From Stutzerimonas stutzeri (GTDB taxonomy: Bacteria > Pseudomonadota > Gammaproteobacteria > Pseudomonadales > Pseudomonadaceae), in assembly GCA_002345575.1 (NCBI GenBank), contig DDVX01000017.1, forward strand, positions 1-64,000: 64,000 bases of DNA, given 5' to 3'. Positions 15,206 to 22,828 of this stretch are shown piece after piece. The translations under genes were made by a program, and so were the position numbers. The notes below the pieces were generated by a model that was not told where the DNA came from, ran no database searches, and worked only from the letters and a program-made list of their open reading frames with translations. How positions within the stretch are numbered: the stretch's first letter is position 1; each line of letters starts with the position of its first letter.

Positions 15206-17459
15206 TGTGAGCCCCCTGTCTGTCGGCAAACGCTTTAAGCATCGGTGACGATGCAGGATCAAGAACCAAGCCGACATCTTCCGCACTGATGCCAGTCTCA
15301 AAGCCCAGCAAATTAGGGCATCCAACACACGACCCTCGGCAAGCCGAAGATGTTTGAACAGCATCATCCATGAGGCACTTACTGCGCTCTAATAAGGTCG
15401 GCGTCTGGCCAAAACATGCACCGTCAGGCACAAAGTTAAGAATGTAGCCGATTTCCTCAACCTTCCCAATCATTTTTTCTGCGCGACTCTCTGAAACAGC
15501 ATCAAACGAACTGAAAAAATCACCCAGTTCTTTCTGCATATTTCCGCAGAGCGCTTCAGTTCTTGCATTAGCAGCAGACTGTGCAAATGATACAATGCGT
15601 TCTGCTTTGATCTCTTCAAAAGCTCTGCGGAAGTCTTTGTCCGTGATGTACTTGGCGGTCATTTCAAAATCTGTGTGACGCAAGTGCCAGGACAGCGTTG
15701 CAAGATCACCGGACTCAAACTTGTAGAAAAACATCATAGCGAAGAAGCGGCGGAACTGGTGCTCGCTAAACTGCCAAGGGGTTCCTTCATTGTCTGGAAC
15801 GCCGACGTACTCAGCGAATTCGTTGACTTTGCCGCTTGACCAATAATTAATTTCTCCACCACCTAGCGCCGGGAAAGTAAGTAACGACTGGCTTTCTCCA
15901 TTGCGAACCGGCTCAGTCAGGGCCTCAAGCACGCGAACCGCTTTAGCAACAAGCTTCGTGACCGGAAAATACTCGTGTTCTTGATAAACCTTGGCAGAGT
16001 ACATGCGGATAACCGGGCCGTTCGGAGTATCCACACAGCATCCTGCTTGCAACGATTCGACTTCGAATTGCCGCCTGGCGGTGAAACAATAGATAACAAG
16101 CAAGCAGGCGGTTGGGAGTAAGTGATACAGACATTTATTAAGCGATGCACCGCTAACAGCAACCCCCTTAGTAATAAGATTATGTGCTGTTGCTTTGCTC
16201 ACACCCAAGCGCTCGCCTATCTCCTGATATGTCAATCCTTGAGCACGAAGTGCGTGACCATTTTGAATTTGCTCAGCAGGCAAGACCGATTCAAATTTCT
16301 TGGCAGAAGTATCTTTTGTAAACCCACTTATGGGATATGGACTGCCCGGATGGCCATCCAGCCACTCAAGTTGTTTGCTAAGCCAGAAGCGCATTTTTTT
16401 CGACGCATAGTGCACCTTATGCACTTCTTTCCCGCCGCGCCCTACTTGACTAACGTACTCTTCGTACTGCGCGAGCGCTTGAGAGTCAAGTTCAAGCAGC
16501 GGCTCGGCATAATCCACAACCCAGCGAATAGCCCGATCCATCAACTCAAAGAAAATTGGCTGCGGAATATCGCGCGTGCGCTCGCCGGCCCGGCCCATAT
16601 TTTTGGATATTTTTTGGGGATTGATATTATTTTTCTGAAAGTAATCCTCGGGTATCCGCTGGCTAACAGGAAAAAGGTCTTTGAATATCTGGCACTGACG
16701 ATACAGCTTTGATATAGACGTCAGTTCTTTGCGGATTGAGTCTTGACTGCTAGTCTCTGCAGTTTCCTTGACACTACCCCCTGCATAACGATCCTTGATA
16801 CTATTTTTAATGTAAAAACCATTATGCTGACGAAAATTGGTTAACATCACTACCATCGGTGATCCGGCGCTTCCTAGAAGCCTATCACTAACACCGAGAG
16901 CTTCGCTTAGTTTGTTATTATTAAATTCGACATGACCAACCCTGCTTCGGAACACTTTGTATTGCTCAAGACAAGCAGGAATACCCTGCAATTCGTCAAG
17001 CTTTTCTCGCAAACGATCTTCAAGATTCAGGCGCACATACAACGGATTAGCAATTGAATCCCTAAAAAATGCAAATACGCCATCATTCACACTGGAAAGA
17101 TGATTAACACCTTGGAGCCTGAGCCAGCGAACGTGGTTAATAATGTTATTGACATAGTTATACTGAGAAGCACCGGACAAAAGGCCGCCTGTCTTTCTGT
17201 CATGAGTAATAGCGCGCGCAAGGTATGCCGAAAGCTTAACCGCATAACAGAGATCTTCATTATCCGTAAGCAGTTCATTAGGCGCCACGGCAACATCAAA
17301 GCGGATAATCTGTTGGCCTGTTTTATCCTCTACAACCCATTGATTATCTGGAAAACGCGACGCACCGACAAACCAGGATGCGTAATAAGAGCCAAGATCA
17401 CTTAGGCCGCGCTCATCATCGAAGTAACTTCTGTAAGCATTCAAACTAATGACACTCAT
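15198..17459 (-). CDS. large tyrosine recombinase, second gene of the gin-like operon
   Basis: A 753-residue protein. The catalytic region is in the C-terminal half: 'FTARRQFEVESL' (Arg I), 'SEHQFRRFFAMMFF' (HxxR) and 'SWHLRHTDFEMTAKYIT' (His/Trp region and Tyr). A helix-turn-helix-like segment, 'TYQEIGERLGVSKATAHNLI', precedes the catalytic part. A cysteine cluster ('CRGSCVGCP') lies near the C-terminus. It is about twice the length of a phage integrase. ATGA overlap with the first gene and 8-bp overlap with the third show tight translational coupling. Confidence 0.85.
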   Translation of the reverse strand: MSVISLNAYRSYFDDERGLSDLGSYYASWFVGASRFPDNQWVVEDKTGQQIIRFDVAVAPNELLTDNEDLCYAVKLSAYLARAITHDRKTGGLLSGASQYNYVNNIINHVRWLRLQGVNHLSSVNDGVFAFFRDSIANPLYVRLNLEDRLREKLDELQGIPACLEQYKVFRSRVGHVEFNNNKLSEALGVSDRLLGSAGSPMVVMLTNFRQHNGFYIKNSIKDRYAGGSVKETAETSSQDSIRKELTSISKLYRQCQIFKDLFPVSQRIPEDYFQKNNINPQKISKNMGRAGERTRDIPQPIFFELMDRAIRWVVDYAEPLLELDSQALAQYEEYVSQVGRGGKEVHKVHYASKKMRFWLSKQLEWLDGHPGSPYPISGFTKDTSAKKFESVLPAEQIQNGHALRAQGLTYQEIGERLGVSKATAHNLITKGVAVSGASLNKCLYHLLPTACLLVIYCFTARRQFEVESLQAGCCVDTPNGPVIRMYSAKVYQEHEYFPVTKLVAKAVRVLEALTEPVRNGESQSLLTFPALGGGEINYWSSGKVNEFAEYVGVPDNEGTPWQFSEHQFRRFFAMMFFYKFESGDLATLSWHLRHTDFEMTAKYITDKDFRRAFEEIKAERIVSFAQSAANARTEALCGNMQKELGDFFSSFDAVSESRAEKMIGKVEEIGYILNFVPDGACFGQTPTLLERSKCLMDDAVQTSSACRGSCVGCPNLLGFETGISAEDVGLVLDPASSPMLKAFADRQGAHNV

Positions 17460-19537
17460 ACTGTAGCCTCTTCGATGACGAAAACAGGGATAACATCAAT
17501 ATATGGATTCTGATGGCTATTGCAATACTCTTCTGCTTGAGTAAGCAATCTGCGTTGTTCACGCGCACTGTAGAGCCTGTCGAGAATTGAACTCACGAAC
17601 AACTTCCACAGACTCCACCTTGAAAACTCCACTTCCCCTAAGCTCTCTTCGGCTTTTGCCAGCACCTCGCGCCAGTGGATAACATTGGCAATATTTTCTT
17701 TTGTGGCAAGAAACAAACTACGGCGATTCGAGCAACTGACGCACTTATCGATGCGATGACAGACTTCCCCCTCTATCGTGCCAGGCTGTACGCCGGCCAT
17801 GGGATCTGAGCAATGTATGCCGCCGAACTGCTGATTGAGAATCCTTTGCTTGCGTATATCATAAGCCTCGGGATCAATACCGACTTTCTCTGCAAACTGA
17901 TCAATATTGACGGTCAATACTGTTTCAAACCAGTCCAAAAATTCGCGAACCTTTTTTTCACGGCGCAGTATTTCAGGCAGGTGGTGGGTGTACTTCGCTG
18001 CCATCGTCAAGTCACTATGACGACCGACCAGCATTACCTGCATGGCATCTCGGGTTACAAGGCCAGTCAACAAAAGAACGCTGCCACGCAGCGCTTTTAG
18101 TGTACTCGACCAGCGCTCTCCGGAGACCTCTCGACAGAGCGATTTGAAACTATTATTGATTGTGTTAAGCGCGAGCTTTGACGGCACATACACTCGCTCA
18201 CCGCCAGTTCCTTTTGTATAGTTTTTGTAGAACCCAATAAACAAACTATTGCGATCTTCATCGCGTGTAAAAGCGCGAATATGCTCAGTGCATACCTTCA
18301 GATACTCAACAACATCAACGGCTGTCAAGGTATCGCAAGTAAGTGTAACCCCGTCCATTCGCGAATTTACAACTACTGACTCCTGATTCTCAGTCCCTTT
18401 GCGTAACTTATTCCAGACAAGCTGATACTGACCATCATTGCCCGTGGAAATAAGGCAGTTCGTTGTGAGATTTAATAGAGCATCGGGGTTGATTGCATAT
18501 TTGATCGAGAGCCATACAAACGCAGCCACACGAGCTTCACGCGAATATCCAAGGGCGCTTCTAACATCAGATATGGTGATACTGCTTTTTTGTATGCGGC
18601 TAGACAAGAATGAGTAGGAAGCATCCTCATCTGAAGGATAAATTCCGCCATGATAGATATGACAGTAAGTAACTATCACTTGCAGAGCACAGCCATCCAT
18701 TATGATGGCGTATTCCTCACCCCTAACTTTTGCCGCCTGGCCACCAATTACCCCGATGCCAGGCTGATCAAACATATCCCTCAAGCCTTTCGCTTTCCGT
18801 TGATATGCTTGACACTTCACCCACTGCTCTGCATCCTGAAGTAATTTATAGTGCTGTACGACTAAATCCGCACTGGCGCTTTTCAATACTTCCAAGCGAC
18901 TATCTAAGACGCGAGCAGATGCCTCAATAATATCAAACGAATCTTCCAGCGGAGCACAGGCACCTGCCTCATTAAATAGATTTGAAAGAAGGCTTTCCAT
19001 ACCTTCGAGATCATCAAGCCCTTCGGAAATCAACGTATCCTGATGCTGAGAAATCAGCGCTTGGATGTCAACCTCTTTATGAATGGTCACATCAAGCAGA
19101 GTGGAGCCTATTCCACGCTCAAACTTGAAGCCTTTGATGTACAAGCCATGTGGTACGACACCACGATTTGCAAGATGGCGAACGAACGCTCGTACGCCGG
19201 CCGCATAGGTATTTTTTGTTCGATTTTCAATCTCTAACTTATCAAGATTACTGCGAAAGCCGCTCATTAGATTATGGAAAAGCACAACGATGTACGATTC
19301 GCCTAGATCTGAGATCTCACCAGTTTTCAAGAAATTCCTGAGTTCTTCTTGCGAACCATCTTCGGCCAAGAAATCTAAAAATTTAATGATGGGATAAAAA
19401 TAAGTGACCTCAGTTGAGCTATTATCTGGCCAGAATATTTCGTATGCAGATACGAGAGCATTGCAAAAGTAATGACCAAGGCTTTCAGTATACTTACCGA
19501 AATCGCGCTCGGTGTATCCCTTCTTCAGTTTGAGCAT
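17456..19537 (-). CDS. large recombinase-like protein with altered catalytic residues, first gene of the gin-like operon
   Basis: 693 residues from ATG 19,537, chosen because AGGAAGG lies just upstream; an in-frame ATG at 19,552 lacks this. The C-terminal part has the tyrosine-recombinase fold pattern, 'GRHSDLTMAAKYTHH', with the likely Tyr. By my alignment the first Arg box reads 'YAINPDALLNL' (Asn in place of Arg), and the second reads 'LKALRGSVLL' (Lys in place of His). It may be a structural partner rather than a nuclease. A C-terminal Cys/His cluster ('CHRIDKCVSC') could bind zinc. It leads the four-gene operon. Confidence 0.8.
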   Translation of the reverse strand: MLKLKKGYTERDFGKYTESLGHYFCNALVSAYEIFWPDNSSTEVTYFYPIIKFLDFLAEDGSQEELRNFLKTGEISDLGESYIVVLFHNLMSGFRSNLDKLEIENRTKNTYAAGVRAFVRHLANRGVVPHGLYIKGFKFERGIGSTLLDVTIHKEVDIQALISQHQDTLISEGLDDLEGMESLLSNLFNEAGACAPLEDSFDIIEASARVLDSRLEVLKSASADLVVQHYKLLQDAEQWVKCQAYQRKAKGLRDMFDQPGIGVIGGQAAKVRGEEYAIIMDGCALQVIVTYCHIYHGGIYPSDEDASYSFLSSRIQKSSITISDVRSALGYSREARVAAFVWLSIKYAINPDALLNLTTNCLISTGNDGQYQLVWNKLRKGTENQESVVVNSRMDGVTLTCDTLTAVDVVEYLKVCTEHIRAFTRDEDRNSLFIGFYKNYTKGTGGERVYVPSKLALNTINNSFKSLCREVSGERWSSTLKALRGSVLLLTGLVTRDAMQVMLVGRHSDLTMAAKYTHHLPEILRREKKVREFLDWFETVLTVNIDQFAEKVGIDPEAYDIRKQRILNQQFGGIHCSDPMAGVQPGTIEGEVCHRIDKCVSCSNRRSLFLATKENIANVIHWREVLAKAEESLGEVEFSRWSLWKLFVSSILDRLYSAREQRRLLTQAEEYCNSHQNPYIDVIPVFVIEEATV

Positions 19538-19570
19538 AGTGCCTTCCTGCAATACTCATGGCGGTTAGAG

Positions 19571-20647
19571 AAGCTGAGTGCAATACGGTTATCGAATTGA
19601 AGCTGGAGCATCATGCCGCATGCATTACCTCGCCCATAACTTCGATAGGACACTTGAAGTCGAAGCGATTACGCGGACGCATGTTCAATTGCAGTGCGAT
19701 GGCATCCAACTGTTCTTTGCTGTATACCGACAAGTCCATTCCTCTGGGCAGGCACTGGCGTTTCAGGCCGTTGATGTTTTCGTTGCTGCCACGTTGCCAA
19801 GGGCTATGCGGGTCAAAGAAGTAGATCGCCACGCCGGTCTTCTGGGTGATATCCACGTGTCTCACCATCTCCCGACCCTGGCCGTAGGTCATGCTCCTGT
19901 GCATCGCCAGCGGCATGCGATTGAGCGCCGGACTGAAGCCTTCCAACGCCGAGGTCGCCGTCGCGTCGTTCATCTTGTTCAGCATCAGGTAGCCACTGGT
20001 GCGTTCCACCAAGGCACTTACCACAGAGACGTTGGCCTTGCCCTTGATCAGGTCGCCCTCCCGATGGCCCGGCATCAAGCGGTCTTTGATCTCCGTCGGG
20101 CGCACGTGGATGCTGACTATCTTGGGAATCAGGCCGCGCCGATCTACACCACCAGAACGCGGCCTGCATGTCGTCTCACCTTGACGCAGACAGATGATCA
20201 GCTCCTTGCGCCGCTCACCGACGGGCAGGGGATAGATCGCGTTGTAGATCGTCTCGCGACAGACGTAGGCATTTCTTAGGTTGGGTATGTTCATGCTGCG
20301 CAGCTTGCCGGCAATCTGCTCGGGAGACAAACGTTCACGCAGCATATGAGCGAACCGTTCGGAGCGCTCACAGCCTGGCAGCAATTTGCGTCTGGGGCGG
20401 TAGGCTTTGCGCCAGCGCTGCATCTGCTGCCGGGCTCCGAGGACCGATCAGGTGCCGCAAACCTCGCGTTTACGACGCAGCTCCCGGCAGATGGTCGAAG
20501 GGGAGCGGTTGATCAGGCAGGCAATCCTTCACTGACTGAAGCCTTGGGCAGGACCGATTTGGATAGTGGCGCGCTCTGCAACGCTGAGTTCGGAATAGGA
20601 CATAGGGGCAGCACCGTACCGGAATGGTCAGGTGTTGCACTCAGCTT
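19571..20647 (-). mobile_element. degenerate IS30-family insertion sequence
   Basis: Bounded by inverted repeats AAGCTGAGTGCAA (19,571–19,583 and complement at 20,635–20,647; about 15 of 16 match with extension). About 1,077 bp, the normal IS30 size. It lies between the carried recA and the recombinase operon and could separate the operon from its original promoter. Confidence 0.85.
19611..20603 (-). pseudogene. dead IS30-family transposase
   Basis: The frame begins 'MSYSELSVAERATIQIG' at 20,603 and reads through two in-frame stops ('GFSQ' stop 'RIACLINRSPSTI', and after 'EVCGT') before the long open part 'RLSPEQIAGKLRSMNIPN', 'GHREGDLIKGKANVSVV' and 'SPWQRGSNENINGLKRQ'. The first Asp (GDLIKG) and final Glu (SNENINGL) of the DDE triad remain. 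The middle position reads 'MTYGQGREM', where the family has an Asp before Gln-Gly. So both the helix-turn-helix start and the active site are lost. Confidence 0.85.
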
Positions 20648-20669
20648 TTGCGGCCGCCCATACTATCTA

Positions 20670-20691
20670 GGCAGCACCAGATGGTGCTGCC
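20670..20691. terminator. hairpin after the carried recA
   Basis: A perfect inverted repeat GGCAGCACCA/TGGTGCTGCC with a two-base loop, 12 bp beyond the recA stop codon. It lacks a long T-run, so its strength is uncertain. Confidence 0.6.
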
Positions 20692-20702
20692 TTAAACGTC
20701 GA

Positions 20703-21749
20703 TCAATATTCGACTTCTGGAACTTCAGAAATAGGGCTGCCAGTTGGTTTGGCTGCTGGAGTGACACTAAGCAGCCTGTCCCGGATCTGCTTCTCAAGCT
20801 CTTGTGCGGCCTGCTCGTTATCTTTCAACCATTGCGCAGCGTTTGCCTTACCTTGGCCGATCTTGTTGCCTTGGTAGCTGTACCAAGCACCTGACTTTTC
20901 AATCAGTTTTTCTTGCACACCTAGATCGATAAGTTCGCCCATCTTGTAGATTCCAGCACCGTACATGATCTGGAACTCTGCCTGCCTAAACGGTGGGGCC
21001 ACCTTGTTTTTTACGACCTTAACGCGGGTTTCGCTGCCAATCACGGTCTCGCCATCCTTAACGGCACCGGTGCGGCGAATATCAAGTCGCACAGAGGAAT
21101 AAAACTTAAGTGCATTTCCCCCAGTTGTAGTTTCGGGGTTGCCGAACATCACACCGATCTTCATGCGAATCTGGTTAATAAATACCAGGATGGTATTGGT
21201 CTGTTTTACACTTGCAGTCAGTTTGCGCAGCGCTTGAGACATCAAGCGGGCTTGCAGGCCCACGTGCGAGTCACCCATTTCGCCTTCGATTTCAGCCTTC
21301 GGCACCAATGCAGCTACCGAGTCGACGATAATGACTCCGATAGAACCGGATCGCACGAGCATATCGGTAATTTCCAATGCCTGCTCGCCCGTATCCGGTT
21401 GCGATACCAACAAGCTATCAAGATCAACTCCAAGCTTTTCAGCATACAGTGGATCAAGCGCATGTTCGGCATCTATAAATGCACAGGCCTTTCCAAGTTT
21501 TTGTGCTTGTGCGACAATTTGCAAACACAAAGTGGACTTACCGGAACTTTCTGGACCGTAAATCTCAATTATACGCCCCTCGGGTACTCCACCAATACCA
21601 AGTGCAATATCAAGTCCGAGAGAGCCAGTTGAAACAGCCGGAATAGGTTCTCTTGGCTCCTCGCCCATACGCATCACTGCGCCTTTACCGAACTGCTTCT
21701 CGATTTGCGACAAAGCCGCATCCAGCGCCTTCTTCTTGTTGGCTTCCAT
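20703..21749 (-). CDS. recA: complete RecA carried by the island
   Basis: A 348-residue recombinase, full family length. Walker A is 'GPESSGKST', Walker B lies in 'SIGVIIVDSVAAL', and the L2 loop is 'GNPETTTGGNALKFYSSV'; the C-terminus is acidic. It is distinct from the resident recA: the start reads 'MEANKKKALDAALSQ', against 'MDENKKRALAAALGQ' in the interrupted host gene, and its codons look AT-richer. It lies about 110 bp downstream of the host recA stub on the same strand. The host SOS promoter could read through to it. It should keep the host recombination- and SOS-proficient after the island breaks the resident gene. Confidence 0.97.
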   Translation of the reverse strand: MEANKKKALDAALSQIEKQFGKGAVMRMGEEPREPIPAVSTGSLGLDIALGIGGVPEGRIIEIYGPESSGKSTLCLQIVAQAQKLGKACAFIDAEHALDPLYAEKLGVDLDSLLVSQPDTGEQALEITDMLVRSGSIGVIIVDSVAALVPKAEIEGEMGDSHVGLQARLMSQALRKLTASVKQTNTILVFINQIRMKIGVMFGNPETTTGGNALKFYSSVRLDIRRTGAVKDGETVIGSETRVKVVKNKVAPPFRQAEFQIMYGAGIYKMGELIDLGVQEKLIEKSGAWYSYQGNKIGQGKANAAQWLKDNEQAAQELEKQIRDRLLSVTPAAKPTGSPISEVPEVEY

Positions 21750-21847
21750 CGTCTTGCCCTCGCTTAAGCTGATATATGAACTGGTTTTGGTTTTGCTACC
21801 GGCCTGGAGGCCAGTTAAAATCAGTCACTCACTCACATGAACCGTTT

Positions 21848-22054
21848 TTATGGGCGTGAATAATAGATCTCGACGATCCGGCCTTTCGGCAGGCCGCCTA
21901 TGCCCAGCGCGATATCCAGCCCGAGCGAGCCGGTGGAAATGGAAGGAATCGCCTGGCGGTCATGATCGCCCATGCGCATGACTGCGCCCTTGCCAAACTG
22001 CTTTTCAATCTGGCCCAGGGCAGCGGCCAAGGCGCGCTTCTTGTTCTCGTCCAT
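21848..22054 (-). pseudogene. recA: 5' fragment of the resident recA, cut by the island
   Basis: The reading frame from ATG 22,054 ('MDENKKRALAAALGQIEKQ') runs through 'GLPKGRIVEIY' and then leaves homology at about 21,862, adding Tyr-Ser-Arg-Pro before a TAA. In intact RecA the next residues are GPESSGKT, so the cut is just before the Walker A motif and the product cannot bind ATP. The matching 3' part (with recX beyond it) should lie at the far end of the island, left of this window. The fragment keeps the resident promoter and SOS box. Confidence 0.95.
21855..21870. other. island attachment junction (att) in recA
   Basis: Chromosomal homology ends at codons Glu-Ile-Tyr (GAGATCTAT, minus strand), and foreign sequence begins at about 21,862. 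Imperfect direct repeats are expected at both ends of a GInt; the partner repeat is outside the window, so the core cannot be delimited exactly. Confidence 0.6.
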
Positions 22055-22095
22055 TACAATCCTCACTTGATCAAGAGGGCCAAAGGCCGCAACAA

Positions 22096-22111
22096 CTGTA
22101 TAAGTAGACAG
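22096..22111 (-). promoter_or_regulatory. LexA (SOS) box of the resident recA promoter
   Basis: CTGTATAAGTAGACAG fits the CTGT-N8-ACAG LexA operator and lies about 40 bp upstream of the recA stub start. It now controls a truncated cistron followed by the carried recA. Confidence 0.85.
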
Positions 22112-22138
22112 TATTAGAGCATAGGCAAATTTGATCGC

Positions 22139-22645
22139 CTAGCCCTGTAGGGGATTTTCTCCATCCGTTAGGCGGATCAATCCGACCAACGCCGCTTCCA
22201 CGCTCTGCTCACGCACCGCTTGGCGGTCACCGGCAAATACAAAACACCGGGCAAACAGCTGATCGCCAGCCGCCCACGCCAACCATACGGTGCCGACTGG
22301 CTTTTGCGGCGACCCGCCGCCCGGCCCAGCGACGCCACTGACCGCCACGGAAAAATATGCATCGCTTTCTTGCTGCGCTCCTAGCGCCATGGCCTCGACT
22401 ACTTCCCGGCTGACCGCACCGACTTTCTCGAACAGATATTCCGGTACCCCCAACAGACGGGTTTTCTGCACATTAGAGTAAGTGACGAAACCGGCCTCGA
22501 ACCAGGCCGAACTGCCGGCGATACGCGTGATGGCTTCAGCGATACCGCCGCCGGTGCAGGACTCTGCCGTAGTCACCTGCTGCTTCAGTTGCAACAGCCG
22601 TTCGCCAAGCTCCGCGGCCAATTCAGTGAGATCCAAAATCGTCAC
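22139..22645 (-). CDS. pncC: nicotinamide-nucleotide amidohydrolase (CinA C-terminal family)
   Basis: A 168-residue cytoplasmic enzyme of the PncC/CinA-C family, which converts NMN to nicotinate mononucleotide in pyridine-nucleotide salvage. 'TTAESCTGGGIAEAITRIAG', 'SSAWFEAGFVTYSN' and 'AVSGVAGPGGGSPQKPVG' are the family's conserved blocks. It is the stand-alone form without the N-terminal MoCF domain. It lies directly upstream of recA on the same strand, the usual Pseudomonas order, which confirms that the island entered the native recA locus. Confidence 0.95.
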   Translation of the reverse strand: MTILDLTELAAELGERLLQLKQQVTTAESCTGGGIAEAITRIAGSSAWFEAGFVTYSNVQKTRLLGVPEYLFEKVGAVSREVVEAMALGAQQESDAYFSVAVSGVAGPGGGSPQKPVGTVWLAWAAGDQLFARCFVFAGDRQAVREQSVEAALVGLIRLTDGENPLQG

Positions 22646-22828
22646 TCCTTCTCATTCCAGAAACCCAGACTACCTCAGACCCCGGCAGTTTCAGTGGATC
22701 GACCACGATCGCAAGCGTTACGCGTCCAGTTCCTGATCCACCTGCGAGATGCCCGGACTGCATGCTAACCTTGCGCTCTTTTCCGCCCTGCTTCACGGGC
22801 TACTCCAAAGTCGAATCACGCCAGCCTC

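Larger units (their letters stand above)
1..21862. mobile_element. GInt-type genomic island inserted in recA (partial, left end outside window)
   Basis: The right boundary is where homology to the resident recA stops (about 21,862). Inside it come a complete second recA, a dead IS30 copy, and a four-gene operon of three tyrosine-recombinase-like proteins plus one small helical protein, then mixed cargo. That operon layout matches the GInt islands (ginABCD operon, cargo, AT-rich far end) described from Pseudomonas. The 3' part of the resident recA is not in the window, so the island is longer than 21.8 kb. Assignment to GInt is from family knowledge and operon architecture, not a search. Confidence 0.8.

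Noticed and set aside
21769..21784. Possible LexA box (CTGATATATGAACTGG) before the carried recA
   Set aside because: One half-site fits, but the other ends TGG instead of CAG. It is too weak to list as an SOS box.
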